From the NCBI GenBank assembly GCA_900544255.1, contig UQUM01000005.1, positions 1 through 64,000 of the forward strand: a stretch of DNA of 64,000 bases, read 5' to 3'. The number at the start of each line of letters is the position of its first letter. Position 1 is the stretch's first letter. The notes beneath the pieces were generated by a model. It saw only the letters and a list, made by a program, of their open reading frames with translations, did not search any database and was not told the DNA's origin. This document shows, one piece after another, positions 41,499-50,276 of this stretch. The stretch is from an uncultured Sutterella sp. GTDB lineage: Bacteria > Pseudomonadota > Gammaproteobacteria > Burkholderiales > Burkholderiaceae_F. Made by a program: the position numbers and the translations under genes.

Positions 41499-42128
41499 AT
41501 GGAATCCCTGCTTCTTCACAGCTGCTGCGCGCCGTGTTCGGCGGCGGTGATTGAATGGATGCTGAATAACGACATTCAGCCCACAGTCTACTACTACAAC
41601 CCCAACATCTTTCCTCGGGAAGAATATGAAAAGCGCAAAGCCGAACTGACGCGCTACTGCGGCGAACGCGGCATCACCGTGATCGACGGCGACTGGGAGC
41701 ACGACGTATGGCGAAAAGCCGTCAGAGGACTGGAACTTGAACCCGAACGCGGGCGCCGCTGTCAGGCGTGCTTTAACCTGCGGCTTGCGGCCGCGGCAAA
41801 AAAATGTCACGAACTCGGTCTCAAGCGCTTTACCACGACGCTCGCCTCAAGCCGCTGGAAAGACTTAAAGCAGGTGGATGCCGCCGGGTTTGCCGCCGCT
41901 GCACTTTATGAGAACGTCACCTACTGGGACAAAAACTGGCGCAAAGGAGGGCTGCAGGAACGCAGAAACGAATTGATCCGCCTCAATCATTTCTATAACC
42001 AGCTGTGGTGCGGATGCGAGTTTTCGATGGCAGGCCTAAAGGAACGCGAGGTCCGGGCCGCACAAACAACCGCCCGATCAAACGACAACACACCAACTAT
42101 TTCATCCGATAAATCAGACGGCTCCTGA
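41499..42128 (+). CDS. queH: Epoxyqueuosine reductase QueH
   Basis: Catalyses the last step of queuosine synthesis in tRNA, reducing epoxyqueuosine; QueH is the non-cobalamin alternative to QueG. 209 residues. Conserved cysteines for the iron-sulfur cluster and metal site are seen: HSCCAPCSAAVIEW (residues 8-21), RRCQACFNLR (about 86-95) and LWCGCEFS (about 168-175). The ATG has AGGAG about twelve bases upstream. The last ~25 residues are variable. Confidence 0.9.
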   Translation: MESLLLHSCCAPCSAAVIEWMLNNDIQPTVYYYNPNIFPREEYEKRKAELTRYCGERGITVIDGDWEHDVWRKAVRGLELEPERGRRCQACFNLRLAAAAKKCHELGLKRFTTTLASSRWKDLKQVDAAGFAAAALYENVTYWDKNWRKGGLQERRNELIRLNHFYNQLWCGCEFSMAGLKEREVRAAQTTARSNDNTPTISSDKSDGS

Positions 42129-42146
42129 GAAAATTTTCCGAATCGT

Positions 42147-42175
42147 TTGCCTTCGAGGCTCTTTTTCTGTAATAT
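42147..42175 (+). promoter_or_regulatory. Promoter of tRNA-Ser
   Basis: TTGCCT (-35, 42147-42152) and TAATAT (-10, 42170-42175) at 17 bp spacing, followed by a GC-rich discriminator, as usual for growth-rate-controlled tRNA promoters. Confidence 0.7.
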
Positions 42176-42221
42176 CCGCTCCCTCGAAGAAGAGCTCGGA
42201 CAACCGAACTTTTTGCTTCGC

Positions 42222-42315
42222 GGAGAAGTGGCCGAGTGGCTGAAGGCACACCCCTGCTAAGGGTGCAGATCAAAAATAACTGGTCTCGAGGGTTCGAATC
42301 CCTCCTTCTCCGCCA
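42222..42315 (+). tRNA. tRNA-Ser (anticodon GCT)
   Basis: Type II cloverleaf with acceptor GGAGAAG/CTTCTCC, D arm GCCGAGTGGCTGAAGGC, anticodon arm CACCC-CTGCTAA-GGGTG (anticodon GCT, codons AGC/AGU), a long variable arm, T arm GAGGGTTCGAATCCCTC, and an encoded CCA. Confidence 0.97.
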
Positions 42316-42321
42316 GGATTC

Positions 42322-42354
42322 AGACGCCTCAGAATGATGAATTCTGAGGCGTCT
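42322..42354 (+). terminator. Terminator of tRNA-Ser
   Basis: Perfect 14-base stem AGACGCCTCAGAAT/ATTCTGAGGCGTCT followed by TCATTTCT, seven bases after the tRNA. Confidence 0.85.
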
Positions 42355-42422
42355 TCATTTCTGTATTAGAAAAAAAACGGCGGAGGATTTTGACCTGTCG
42401 TCGTCTCGTTCGAGGACTTTTC

Positions 42423-43790
42423 TCAGTGCTCGAGCACGAACATATCCTCAATATACCCTGAGTCACTCACACGCACGGCATACCGCTGATGATGCGACTG
42501 ATTGATCATCCAGCGATCCAACTCTTCCTGTACCCGCCGCACGTCGGCCGTGAGCTGCGCCAAATAATCATCATGCTGATCATTTAACTCGCGGGCATGC
42601 TGACTGATGGCGCCGGCCAACTGAATTTCCGCTTCGTTCATGATGCGGGCATTGCGATTCAACGCGTCTTCCGCAATATGCTGCGCTTTCACAATGACGG
42701 GTTTAACGTCCGGAAACGCCGTGATGTCCTTTTCAATTTCCGCCGCACCGTGCAGTTCGTGCACATACGTGTCGCCCCCGATCACGCGCAGAATCGACAG
42801 AATACGGCGCACGCGCACAATGACTTCCCGCACGCTGATGCAGGCCATGACGTACTGCAGCGAATGATCCGTGTCTTCCAAGGTTCTCATTACGTTCACA
42901 CGGTCTTCGATGTCGGCGTCAATGCGGATCGCCGAAGCGTTCACCACATTTTCGAGCGCGTCGATACGCTGGTTGCGTTCCGTGGCCGGCCCCGTTTCCG
43001 CCCCGATCCGGCAATAGTCCGCCGCCAAATCCGAGAGCTCCTTAAAGCGCAGCTGCCAGTTGCGGGCCGCCAACGCCGACACATATTTCACGATGCCCTT
43101 AACGTGTTCGCCCAACACCGCCAATTCCGCATCCAGTTCCTTTTTGAGCGGATGTTCCTTATCCGTAGGATTCAACGCACACCACAGCGCATGCACGCGC
43201 CCGGGCTGCCCCCAGGAACTGTCGGGCATCAGCATGGGTTCCCCCATCTGTACGCCGTCGCCGTCGATGGCGCAGATCTGCAGATCGGATGCCACGGCGT
43301 TGGCCCGCGGGTGATACCCCTGCTTCAAAGCCTCTTCCAGAACCGGCGAAAACGACACCGCATAAATATGGCGTTCAAAGGGACTTTCCGGAACCCAGGC
43401 GAGTTTATTGACGTTGGCAAAGAGGCAGTCCAACCCCCGGGCATCATGAAAACCGATGTTGAGCGACCGCCAATATTCCCGGTCAATCTTAAAGGCGCGC
43501 TGAATAAAGACTTCCGCCACCGTCGCGTCGCCCCGCATCGCAGTCACCGCAAGCATCCGGGGGCGCCCCGGTCCCATGGCTTCAAAATCAAGGACGGCCT
43601 GCGATTTGGTTTCCGCATTGTCCTGTGCCGTTTTCGGCGTGGGCTGCTCTGTTGCCTTATCACGATGGGCTACGGAAGGCATCGGCGGCTTTTTGGTACG
43701 GCGACGCATCATCTGCCAGACAAACCCCGCCCCCACGACGGCGACCGCCGCAAGCGGCGCACCGATACTGACGATATCCTGCACAACCAT
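42423..43790 (-). CDS. Membrane-anchored protein of unknown function
   Basis: Not recognised. 455 residues from the ATG at 43790, which has AGAGGAAG just upstream. One N-terminal membrane helix (about residues 8-30, APLAAVAVVGAGFVWQM) is followed by a basic MRRRTKK stop-transfer, so the rest is cytoplasmic. A low-complexity linker (35-70) leads to a globular part (about 75-210, with ICAIDGDGVQMGE), then a long mostly helical region (about 220-440), probably coiled coil. The topology recalls RmuC or methyl-accepting signalling proteins, without their motifs. It is monocistronic between tRNA-Ser and an aldo-keto reductase. Confidence 0.65.
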   Translation of the reverse strand: MVVQDIVSIGAPLAAVAVVGAGFVWQMMRRRTKKPPMPSVAHRDKATEQPTPKTAQDNAETKSQAVLDFEAMGPGRPRMLAVTAMRGDATVAEVFIQRAFKIDREYWRSLNIGFHDARGLDCLFANVNKLAWVPESPFERHIYAVSFSPVLEEALKQGYHPRANAVASDLQICAIDGDGVQMGEPMLMPDSSWGQPGRVHALWCALNPTDKEHPLKKELDAELAVLGEHVKGIVKYVSALAARNWQLRFKELSDLAADYCRIGAETGPATERNQRIDALENVVNASAIRIDADIEDRVNVMRTLEDTDHSLQYVMACISVREVIVRVRRILSILRVIGGDTYVHELHGAAEIEKDITAFPDVKPVIVKAQHIAEDALNRNARIMNEAEIQLAGAISQHARELNDQHDDYLAQLTADVRRVQEELDRWMINQSHHQRYAVRVSDSGYIEDMFVLEH

Positions 43791-43855
43791 AGTTCTTCCT
43801 CTGCAGTACTTGAAAAGGCACACATACCCTTTCAGACGATCGTATTTGGTTTTCC

Positions 43856-43861
43856 ATTATA
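43856..43861 (-). promoter_or_regulatory. Possible -10 element for the unknown membrane protein
   Basis: Perfect TATAAT on the minus strand, 66 bases upstream of the ATG at 43790; no good -35 at the right distance. Confidence 0.35.
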
Positions 43862-44011
43862 CGGAGGCCCAAAATTCACTTCCTCCGATATTTCACTGAG
43901 AGGATTCTCCTACAAACGATTGATCAGGTTCTTACTACGGCAGGGCGCCGTTTTTCCTTTGCTACAATCCTCTTCACTTTATAAAAACATCCCTTCCTCA
44001 GGAGTCACGCT

Positions 44012-44863
44012 TTGCCTACCATCGCAAGCGGTTTTAAATTAGCCAACGGCGTCACCATGCCCTGCATCGGTCTCGGAACCTGGCAAGTGCCCGATGATGA
44101 CGGACTCGTTCGGGCCATTCACAGTGCCATTGAGATCGGATACCGTCATATCGACACCGCTCACATCTACGGCAACGAGCACAGCGTCGGGGAAGCCGTC
44201 CGAACCTGCGGCATCCCGCGCGAAAAGCTCTTCGTCACCAGTAAGCTCTGGAACACGGACCGCGGCTACAAAGAAACCTTAGAAGCCTTCGAGCGCACGA
44301 TGGACGTGCTGCAGATCGGTTACCTGGATCTCTTCTTGATACATTGGCCCTGCGCCCGCGGTGAAGCCATGACGTGGCAGAGCATCAATTCCGGCACGTG
44401 GCGCGCCATGGAAGAGATTTACCGTCGCGGCCGCGTGCGGGCGATCGGCGTAAGCAACTTTCTCATCCATCACCTGGTGCCGCTTCTTGCCCGTGCGGAA
44501 GTGATGCCGATGGTGAATCAGCTCGAATTTCATCCGGGATACATGCAGAAAGCCACCTTTGACTTCTGTCGCACGCACGGTATTCAGGTTTCGGCGTGGT
44601 CTCCGTTGGGCCGCGGCGCCCTCGTTAACCACCCGGTTCTCGTTGAAATCGGCGAGCGCCACGGCGTTTCGGGCGCCCAGGTGGCTTTACGCTGGTGTCT
44701 GCAGCACGGCGTGGCGGCCATCCCCAAATCCATGACCCCGGAGCGACAAAAGCAAAATGCCGATCTTTTCGGGTTCTCGCTCACAACGGAAGAAATGACG
44801 CGGCTTGACAAACTGCCGCAGGCCTGTTTCTCGGGGCTCGATCCCGACCACGTCACGTTCTGA
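44012..44863 (+). CDS. Aldo/keto reductase
   Basis: NADPH-dependent carbonyl reductase of the 2,5-diketo-gluconate reductase group (283 residues). Catalytic tetrad visible: Asp and Tyr in RHIDTAHIYGNE (about 45-55), Lys in VTSKLWN (about 77) and His in FLIHWP (about 110). The coenzyme-binding stretch is IPKSMTPERQKQNADLF. Start is a TTG at 44012, supported by CAGGAG seven bases upstream and by homology directly at residue 1. Followed by a terminator. Confidence 0.92.
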   Translation: MPTIASGFKLANGVTMPCIGLGTWQVPDDDGLVRAIHSAIEIGYRHIDTAHIYGNEHSVGEAVRTCGIPREKLFVTSKLWNTDRGYKETLEAFERTMDVLQIGYLDLFLIHWPCARGEAMTWQSINSGTWRAMEEIYRRGRVRAIGVSNFLIHHLVPLLARAEVMPMVNQLEFHPGYMQKATFDFCRTHGIQVSAWSPLGRGALVNHPVLVEIGERHGVSGAQVALRWCLQHGVAAIPKSMTPERQKQNADLFGFSLTTEEMTRLDKLPQACFSGLDPDHVTF

Positions 44864-44882
44864 CCATCCTTTTTTATTTCTT

Positions 44883-44903
44883 CGGCTCCGCTTCCCGGAG
44901 CCG
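44883..44903 (+). terminator. Terminator after the aldo/keto reductase
   Basis: CGGCTCC/GGAGCCG seven-base stem, then ATTTTGTCTTT. It ends 12 bases before the nuclease start, so the nuclease may be expressed only by read-through or from an unseen promoter. Confidence 0.75.
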
Positions 44904-44914
44904 ATTTTGTCTTT

Positions 44915-45436
44915 ATGCAGCGACTCCTTTTTACCGTCCTTCTCTGCGTCGGCCTTCTCTCACCCGCCGCGGCCGAACACCTCACGGGCCGCATCATTCA
45001 TATCGCCGACGGCGACACCGTCACGCTGCTCACGGAGCAAAACCAATCCGTGCGCATCCGACTCTCAGGCATTGATGCACCGGAAAAAAGGCAGCCCTTC
45101 GGCACACGGGCCCGCGAAAAAATGACTTCATGCGCCAAAGGGAAACACGCCGTCGTCGACACGCACAAAAAGGATCGTTACGGTCGTCAGGTAGGCACCG
45201 TCACCGTAGCCGGCACGGATTGCGGTTTGGAACTTCTGAAGTCGGGGCTTGCCTGGTACTACGCCGCCTACGAAAAAGAACTCCCGGCCGCGAAGCGCCT
45301 TCCCTACCGCCACGCGGAAGACAACGCCCGTAAAATGAAACGGGGCCTCTGGCAGGATAAAAATCCGCAGGCCCCGTGGGATTGGCGCAAAGTGCAGCGA
45401 CAGTCCGCCACGCACCGCACGTCACTTAAAAATTGA
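44915..45436 (+). CDS. Exported staphylococcal-nuclease-like thermonuclease
   Basis: Secreted or periplasmic phosphodiesterase, 173 residues. Signal peptide MQRLLFTVLLCVGLLSPAAA, then the SNase OB-fold with catalytic pattern RIRLSGIDAPE (Arg, Asp, Glu) and DRYGRQVG (second Arg), and the C-terminal 'RHAEDNARKMKRGLW' helix. No evident ribosome-binding site; the ATG lies close to the preceding terminator. Its 3' end overlaps the convergent YjgR-like gene by 15 bases. Confidence 0.88.
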   Translation: MQRLLFTVLLCVGLLSPAAAEHLTGRIIHIADGDTVTLLTEQNQSVRIRLSGIDAPEKRQPFGTRAREKMTSCAKGKHAVVDTHKKDRYGRQVGTVTVAGTDCGLELLKSGLAWYYAAYEKELPAAKRLPYRHAEDNARKMKRGLWQDKNPQAPWDWRKVQRQSATHRTSLKN

Positions 45437-46930
45437 CTTCAGCACGGATCCGAGCAGACTCGACAAGCCTTTGTTGACGGCCTTTTTCGTCTGCTCGCGC
45501 ACGATGGATTTCGCCACCGACTGCACGAGACCGTCCTTATGGCCGCCGCGGGGCCCGGTGGAACCGAAAATAAATTCCTCAAGACCGCTCTTATTTTTTG
45601 CGGCTTCCTTCTCGCGTTCCTCGGCTTCTTTTGCGGCCTGCTGTGCGCTTCTCACCTTCTGCACAGCTTCGTACGCACTCTCGCGATCCACGGTCTGATC
45701 GTAGACCCCGGCCACCAACGAGGTGCGGCGCAACTCGTTGCGTTCTTCATCCGTAACGGGTCCGATGCGGCTTCCGGGCGATGCGATCCACACGCGTTCC
45801 GTCACGCCGGGGCGGCCCTTTTCATCAAGAAAACTCACGAGCGCTTCCCCGACCCCCAGTTCAAGAATCACTCGTGTGATGTTTAATTTCGGATTCGGCC
45901 GCATCGTCTCCCCGACGCTTTTGACCGCCTTCTGATCTTTCGGCGTAAAGGCCCGGAGGGCATGCTGAACGCGGTTGCCCAACTGCCCCAAAATAGTGTC
46001 CGGAATGTCAATAGGAGACTGCGTCACAAAGTACACACCGACGCCCTTGGAGCGGATGAGGCGCACGATCTGATCCACTTTCTCAGTGAGCGCCTTGGGG
46101 CAGTTGTCAAAAAGAAGATGCGCTTCGTCAAAGAAGAACACAAATTTGGGCTTTTCCAAGTCTCCGGCTTCAGGCAGCGTGTTGTAGATCGTATTGAGAA
46201 GCCACAACAGGAACGTTGAATAGAGCATCGGATTCTGAATGAGCTTATCCGCGGCCAAGATATTGACGACGCCTTTTCCGTCCACGGCCTGCATCAGATC
46301 CGTGATGTCGAGCATCGGCTCGCCGAAGAATTGATCCCCGCCCTGAACCTGCAGCTGCATGAGGCCCCGCTGAATGGCGCCGATCGTCGCCGCCGACACA
46401 TTGCCGTAATCCAGTTTGAATTTGGCAGCATTTTCCCCAATAAAGGTGAGAAGGGCCTGCAGATCCTTCAAGTCCGTCAAATCCATCCCTTTATCCGAGG
46501 CAAATTTGAAGGCCGCTGAAAGGACGCCCGTCTGCGTATCGTTTAACTTCAGAAGCGACGCAATAAGAAGCGGCCCCATGCTCGCGATCGTCGCGCGCAC
46601 AGGGGACCCCATTTCGCCGAATACGTCCCAAAGCGTCACCGGGCACGGCCCGATTTCCGGTTCCGGCATCCCATGGGACGAAAGGCGTTTCTTGAGTTTT
46701 TCCGTCAACGTCCCCGACTGGGAAATCCCCGTGAGATCCCCCTTCACGTCCGCCATGAAAACCGGTACCCCGATGCGGGAAAACTGTTCGGCCATCACCT
46801 GCAGCGTCACCGTCTTACCGGTACCGGTAGCTCCCGTAATACAGCCGTGGCGATTGGCATAAGCGGGAAGAATGTACTGAGGACGGCTCCCGTCTTCAGG
46901 ATCGGTCTGTGCGATGAAAAGCGGTTCCAC
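45422..46930 (-). CDS. yjgR: YjgR-like HerA/FtsK-type ATPase (DUF853)
   Basis: P-loop ATPase of 502 residues, the length of E. coli YjgR. Walker A GATGTGKTVTLQ (about 36-47), Walker B FVFFFDEAHLLF (about 255-266), sensor region VYFVTQSPIDIPDTILGQLGNR, arginine-rich later part, and a charged C-terminal tail (AAKEAEEREKEAAKNKS). Role unknown; the fold is that of hexameric DNA translocases. The start is the GTG at 46930, with AAAGGAG six bases upstream; the frame is open further but without a ribosome-binding site. Confidence 0.9.
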   Translation of the reverse strand: MEPLFIAQTDPEDGSRPQYILPAYANRHGCITGATGTGKTVTLQVMAEQFSRIGVPVFMADVKGDLTGISQSGTLTEKLKKRLSSHGMPEPEIGPCPVTLWDVFGEMGSPVRATIASMGPLLIASLLKLNDTQTGVLSAAFKFASDKGMDLTDLKDLQALLTFIGENAAKFKLDYGNVSAATIGAIQRGLMQLQVQGGDQFFGEPMLDITDLMQAVDGKGVVNILAADKLIQNPMLYSTFLLWLLNTIYNTLPEAGDLEKPKFVFFFDEAHLLFDNCPKALTEKVDQIVRLIRSKGVGVYFVTQSPIDIPDTILGQLGNRVQHALRAFTPKDQKAVKSVGETMRPNPKLNITRVILELGVGEALVSFLDEKGRPGVTERVWIASPGSRIGPVTDEERNELRRTSLVAGVYDQTVDRESAYEAVQKVRSAQQAAKEAEEREKEAAKNKSGLEEFIFGSTGPRGGHKDGLVQSVAKSIVREQTKKAVNKGLSSLLGSVLKSIFK

Positions 46931-47062
46931 AACGGACTCCTTTGGTTCGGATGACAAGCCCGGGTATTGTCCCGCACGAAAGCAGTCGACGCAAGCCGCA
47001 CGCAACATTCAGAGCGGTCTCCCCGTCGGAAAGCCGCCCCGTCTTCTTCCGCTTTGACGCAC

Positions 47063-49651
47063 TTAAGCTGCGAGCCGATCCACCGTGCTGCCGGCCTTCA
47101 TCAGCCGCATTCCCCAGGCAACGACGAGCAGCGTCACGCCGGTATCGGCAAAGACCGCCATCCACATCGAGGCAAGGCCGGCTATCGCCAGCAGGGCAAA
47201 CACCGCTTTCACCAACAAAGCAAAGGCAATATTCTGCACCATGGTGCGGTGCGTCAGTTCCGACAAATGCTTGAACCAAGCGATCTTGCCAACGTCGTCG
47301 TCCATCAGCGCCACATCCGCGGCTTCAATCGCGCTGTCGGCACCTTTGATCCCCATGGCAAATCCGATGCGGGCCCGGGAAAGTGCCGGTGCATCATTGA
47401 TGCCGTCGCCCACCATTGCCGTCGGCGCCTCATTTTCCAAGGCGTCCACCGTCGACAATTTCTGTTCCGGCAGGAGTTCGGCCTTAATGTTGGCGTCCGC
47501 AAGCCCCACGCGGTGCCCGATCGTTTCCGCCGCCCGGCGGTTGTCCCCCGTCAGCAGCCACGGCGTCAACCCCGCCTTCTTCATCGCGGCAAGAGCTTCA
47601 ACCGCACCGGCCTTCAACGTATCGGCCACCGCTAAAACACCGACCACGCCGAACATATCGCTCACCGCTACCGCCGTTTCACCGGCTGCATGTGCTTTTT
47701 CAAATGCGTTTTCCACAGCAGGCACCGCGAGTTTCTTCTCACGCAACCACCGCAGATTGGTGAGCCGAACAAGAGAGCCGTTCACCCGGCCTTCCGTGCC
47801 GTACCCAGGGAGCGCCTTAAAGTTTTTCACGACTGCCGTTTCCGTCCCACGGGCTTCGGCCGCAACCGTAATCGCGCGGCTCACCGGGTGAGAACTCATC
47901 GCCGCCAAACTCGCCGCCAACTGCCACACCGTCTTTTCGTCCGCCGTCCCCGTCAGTGCGAGCGACTCAAACTGCGGTTCGCCGCGCGTGATGGTACCGG
48001 TCTTATCAAGAGCCACGTGTTTTAAGTTCCGCCCCTCTTCCAAATACACGCCGCCCTTCACCAAAATACCGCGCTGCGCTGCGAGCGCCAATGCCGACAC
48101 AATCGTCACCGGCGTCGAAATCACGATGGCGCAGGGGCAAGCAATCACGAGAATTACCAAACCACGGTAAATCCACGTCATCCAGTCACCGGTCACAAGC
48201 GCCCCGACAATCATCACCGCCAGCGACAAACCGAATACGGCCGGGGTGTAGCGCGCGGCAAATTTATCCACAAAGCGCTGCAGCGGCGCTTTTTTCTGTT
48301 CTGCGGCTTCCACCGCCCGAATGATGCGCGAACTCATCGAATCACGCGCCGCAGCAGTCGCCCGAATCGTAAGCGTACTTTCAAGCGCCAGAGCTCCGGC
48401 CCACACCTTGCTGCCCTCGGTCTTTTGCACCGGAAGCGATTCACCCGTAATCATGGATTCATCCATGGAGCCCGTACCTTCGAGAACCACGCCGTCAAGC
48501 GCGGCGCGTTCCCCGGGTTCCACGCGGTAAACGGTACCCGCCGGCACGGACGCAATGGGTACCTTCACCCAAGTGTTGTCCACGAACGTTTCCACTTCGG
48601 TCGGTGCAACGTTTAAAAGCGAACGGATCGCCTTCTTGGCGCGGGTCATGCTGAGGCCTTCGATCGCTTCACCGATTTCATAGAGCGCCATCACCATCGC
48701 CGCCTCGGACCAACTGCCGAGAATCACGGCGCCGATCACCGCGACGGCCATCAGGGTCGTAATGTTGAAGACGCCGCGCACAAGCGAAAGGAGGCCCTTT
48801 TTGATCGTACCGAACCCCGCCAACAAAATCGCGGCTGCCGCAGGCACCGCCATCGACCAAATGCCCCAGCTTTCCGGCGCAGGAATGACGCCGAGATCCA
48901 CAAATTCGGCCAAAAAGGCCAAGACGAGCGCCGCACCCAAACGCCCCCAAGGCAGTTTGGCTTCCCGGTTTTCCGCCGAGGCTTCCTTCACCTGACGAAT
49001 TTTGGCGTGCCACCCTGCTGCGGTAAGGCGCTTTAAGAGCGCCAAGGACTGCTGACTCTGTGTTACGACGGTCAGCGACTTCAGCCGTTTGTCCACCGAG
49101 GCGTCCAATCCCAACACCTTAAGTACGGCTTCAACGTCCGCATCCGTCTTCATATTGTCAATGACGTAGACCGTTTCCGCTGCGCCTTGCGTGTCGTTCA
49201 CGACTTCGGCCGGCATGTTGATCGCCTTGAAGGTCGCCAAAATCGCGGTGATGTCCGACCGGCCTTCGGACAGCGTGAGCGTCACCACCCGATTCATCGT
49301 ATCGCAGGCAATGTCGAGCACCGTTTCATTGCCTTTGAGCGCCTCCTTAATTTCCGCCGCTTCCACCGGGCAGTCCATCGCTTCGACGTAAAGCGTCAAC
49401 GTTCTCGCGCGGCCCTTCACCGTTTCTTCCACGAGTTCGGCGGGCATGTCCATTTTCTTGAAAAAGTCGAGCCAAGCACCTGACCTTTCAGTGAGTGCCG
49501 TCGTCAATTCCACCGTCCGGTTCATGACGTCAAATGCGGCCTCCGTCACCGACGGATACTTTTTGAGCGCCTCCTTGATTTCCCCAACTTCCACGGGGCA
49601 GTCCATCGCCGGAACCTTAAAACGCAAGACTTTCTGAGCGGTTGTCGTCAT
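47063..49651 (-). CDS. zntA: Zn(II)/Cd(II)/Pb(II)-exporting P-type ATPase
   Basis: Heavy-metal efflux pump (P1B-2), 862 residues. Core motifs: membrane CPC in VIACPCAIVIS, phosphorylation site DKTGTITRG, TGES-type MITGESLP, HP site SSHPVSRA and hinge MVGDGINDAPAL. The N-terminus has two heavy-metal-associated domains (about 8-75 and 85-150) whose metal motif reads MDCPVE instead of the usual CxxC, and a third degenerate one (about 155-215) with no cysteine. Divergent from a MerR-type regulator with a typical 19-bp-spacer promoter between. Zn/Cd/Pb rather than Cu is inferred from the CPC context and the regulator. Confidence 0.92.
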   Translation of the reverse strand: MTTTAQKVLRFKVPAMDCPVEVGEIKEALKKYPSVTEAAFDVMNRTVELTTALTERSGAWLDFFKKMDMPAELVEETVKGRARTLTLYVEAMDCPVEAAEIKEALKGNETVLDIACDTMNRVVTLTLSEGRSDITAILATFKAINMPAEVVNDTQGAAETVYVIDNMKTDADVEAVLKVLGLDASVDKRLKSLTVVTQSQQSLALLKRLTAAGWHAKIRQVKEASAENREAKLPWGRLGAALVLAFLAEFVDLGVIPAPESWGIWSMAVPAAAAILLAGFGTIKKGLLSLVRGVFNITTLMAVAVIGAVILGSWSEAAMVMALYEIGEAIEGLSMTRAKKAIRSLLNVAPTEVETFVDNTWVKVPIASVPAGTVYRVEPGERAALDGVVLEGTGSMDESMITGESLPVQKTEGSKVWAGALALESTLTIRATAAARDSMSSRIIRAVEAAEQKKAPLQRFVDKFAARYTPAVFGLSLAVMIVGALVTGDWMTWIYRGLVILVIACPCAIVISTPVTIVSALALAAQRGILVKGGVYLEEGRNLKHVALDKTGTITRGEPQFESLALTGTADEKTVWQLAASLAAMSSHPVSRAITVAAEARGTETAVVKNFKALPGYGTEGRVNGSLVRLTNLRWLREKKLAVPAVENAFEKAHAAGETAVAVSDMFGVVGVLAVADTLKAGAVEALAAMKKAGLTPWLLTGDNRRAAETIGHRVGLADANIKAELLPEQKLSTVDALENEAPTAMVGDGINDAPALSRARIGFAMGIKGADSAIEAADVALMDDDVGKIAWFKHLSELTHRTMVQNIAFALLVKAVFALLAIAGLASMWMAVFADTGVTLLVVAWGMRLMKAGSTVDRLAA

Positions 49652-49685
49652 GGTTTTTAACCCTGAACTTTGTTAATGTATGAGG

Positions 49686-49716
49686 ATTAAAAACCCTGAA
49701 GTCGCTTCAGGGTCAA
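49686..49716 (-). promoter_or_regulatory. MerR-type promoter/operator of the metal ATPase gene
   Basis: On the minus strand, -35 TTGACC (49711-49716) and -10 TTTAAT (49686-49691) are separated by an over-long 19-bp spacer. The spacer coincides with the dyad ACCCTGAA-N5-TTCAGGGT (49693-49713). This is the architecture untwisted by metal-loaded MerR proteins such as ZntR, CadR and PbrR. Confidence 0.88.
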
Positions 49717-49749
49717 GTCCCCGCAACTACTTTTGGGAAATTTCGTGTC

Positions 49750-50226
49750 ATGCGCATCGGAGAATTAGCCGCCCAGTCCGGTTTTTCCGTCGAAACCATC
49801 CGCTTTTACGAGGCGAAGGGCCTCATTGACCCCGCGCTGCGCACTCAGTCCAACTACCGGATCTACGGCGACAAGCATCTGGAGCGGCTGCGCTTTATCC
49901 GACACTGCCGTGCCCTCGACATGAGTTTGGAAGACATTGCGGCGCTCGTGGCTTTTGACGCCAACAAACTCGACGACTGCCGCCATGTTCACGTGATGGT
50001 GGCGGAACACGTTAAAAAGATCAGTGACAAAATCCGGGAACTGCAGCAGCTTCGCGAGCACCTCCTCGCGCTCGCCCTGCGCTGTCCCGGCCACCGCGAC
50101 GGTCATCCCTGCGGCATTCTCACGGGGCTTGAAGAAGACGCCAAAACCGGTCACTGCTCCTGCGGGATCGAAAACGCCGCCCCTGAAACAACTGCTCTCA
50201 AAAAAGAAGCCCTGAAGTTTTCCTGA
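49750..50226 (+). CDS. MerR-family metal-responsive regulator (CadR/PbrR-like)
   Basis: Activator of the divergent ATPase gene. 158 residues: N-terminal MerR winged helix (IGELAAQSGFSVETIRFYEAKGLI), dimerisation coiled coil (about 80-115) and metal-binding cysteines: DDC near residue 77 and CPGHRDGHPC near 117-126, the pattern of CadR/PbrR. An extra histidine/cysteine tail (TGHCSCG) recalls the His-rich tails of CadR. Start ATG at 49750, just outside the promoter dyad. Confidence 0.92.
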   Translation: MRIGELAAQSGFSVETIRFYEAKGLIDPALRTQSNYRIYGDKHLERLRFIRHCRALDMSLEDIAALVAFDANKLDDCRHVHVMVAEHVKKISDKIRELQQLREHLLALALRCPGHRDGHPCGILTGLEEDAKTGHCSCGIENAAPETTALKKEALKFS

Positions 50227-50276
50227 CGCGGTAAAGTTTCGTCCTTTTTTGAAGCATTGCGCACGCGGAGACCGTC

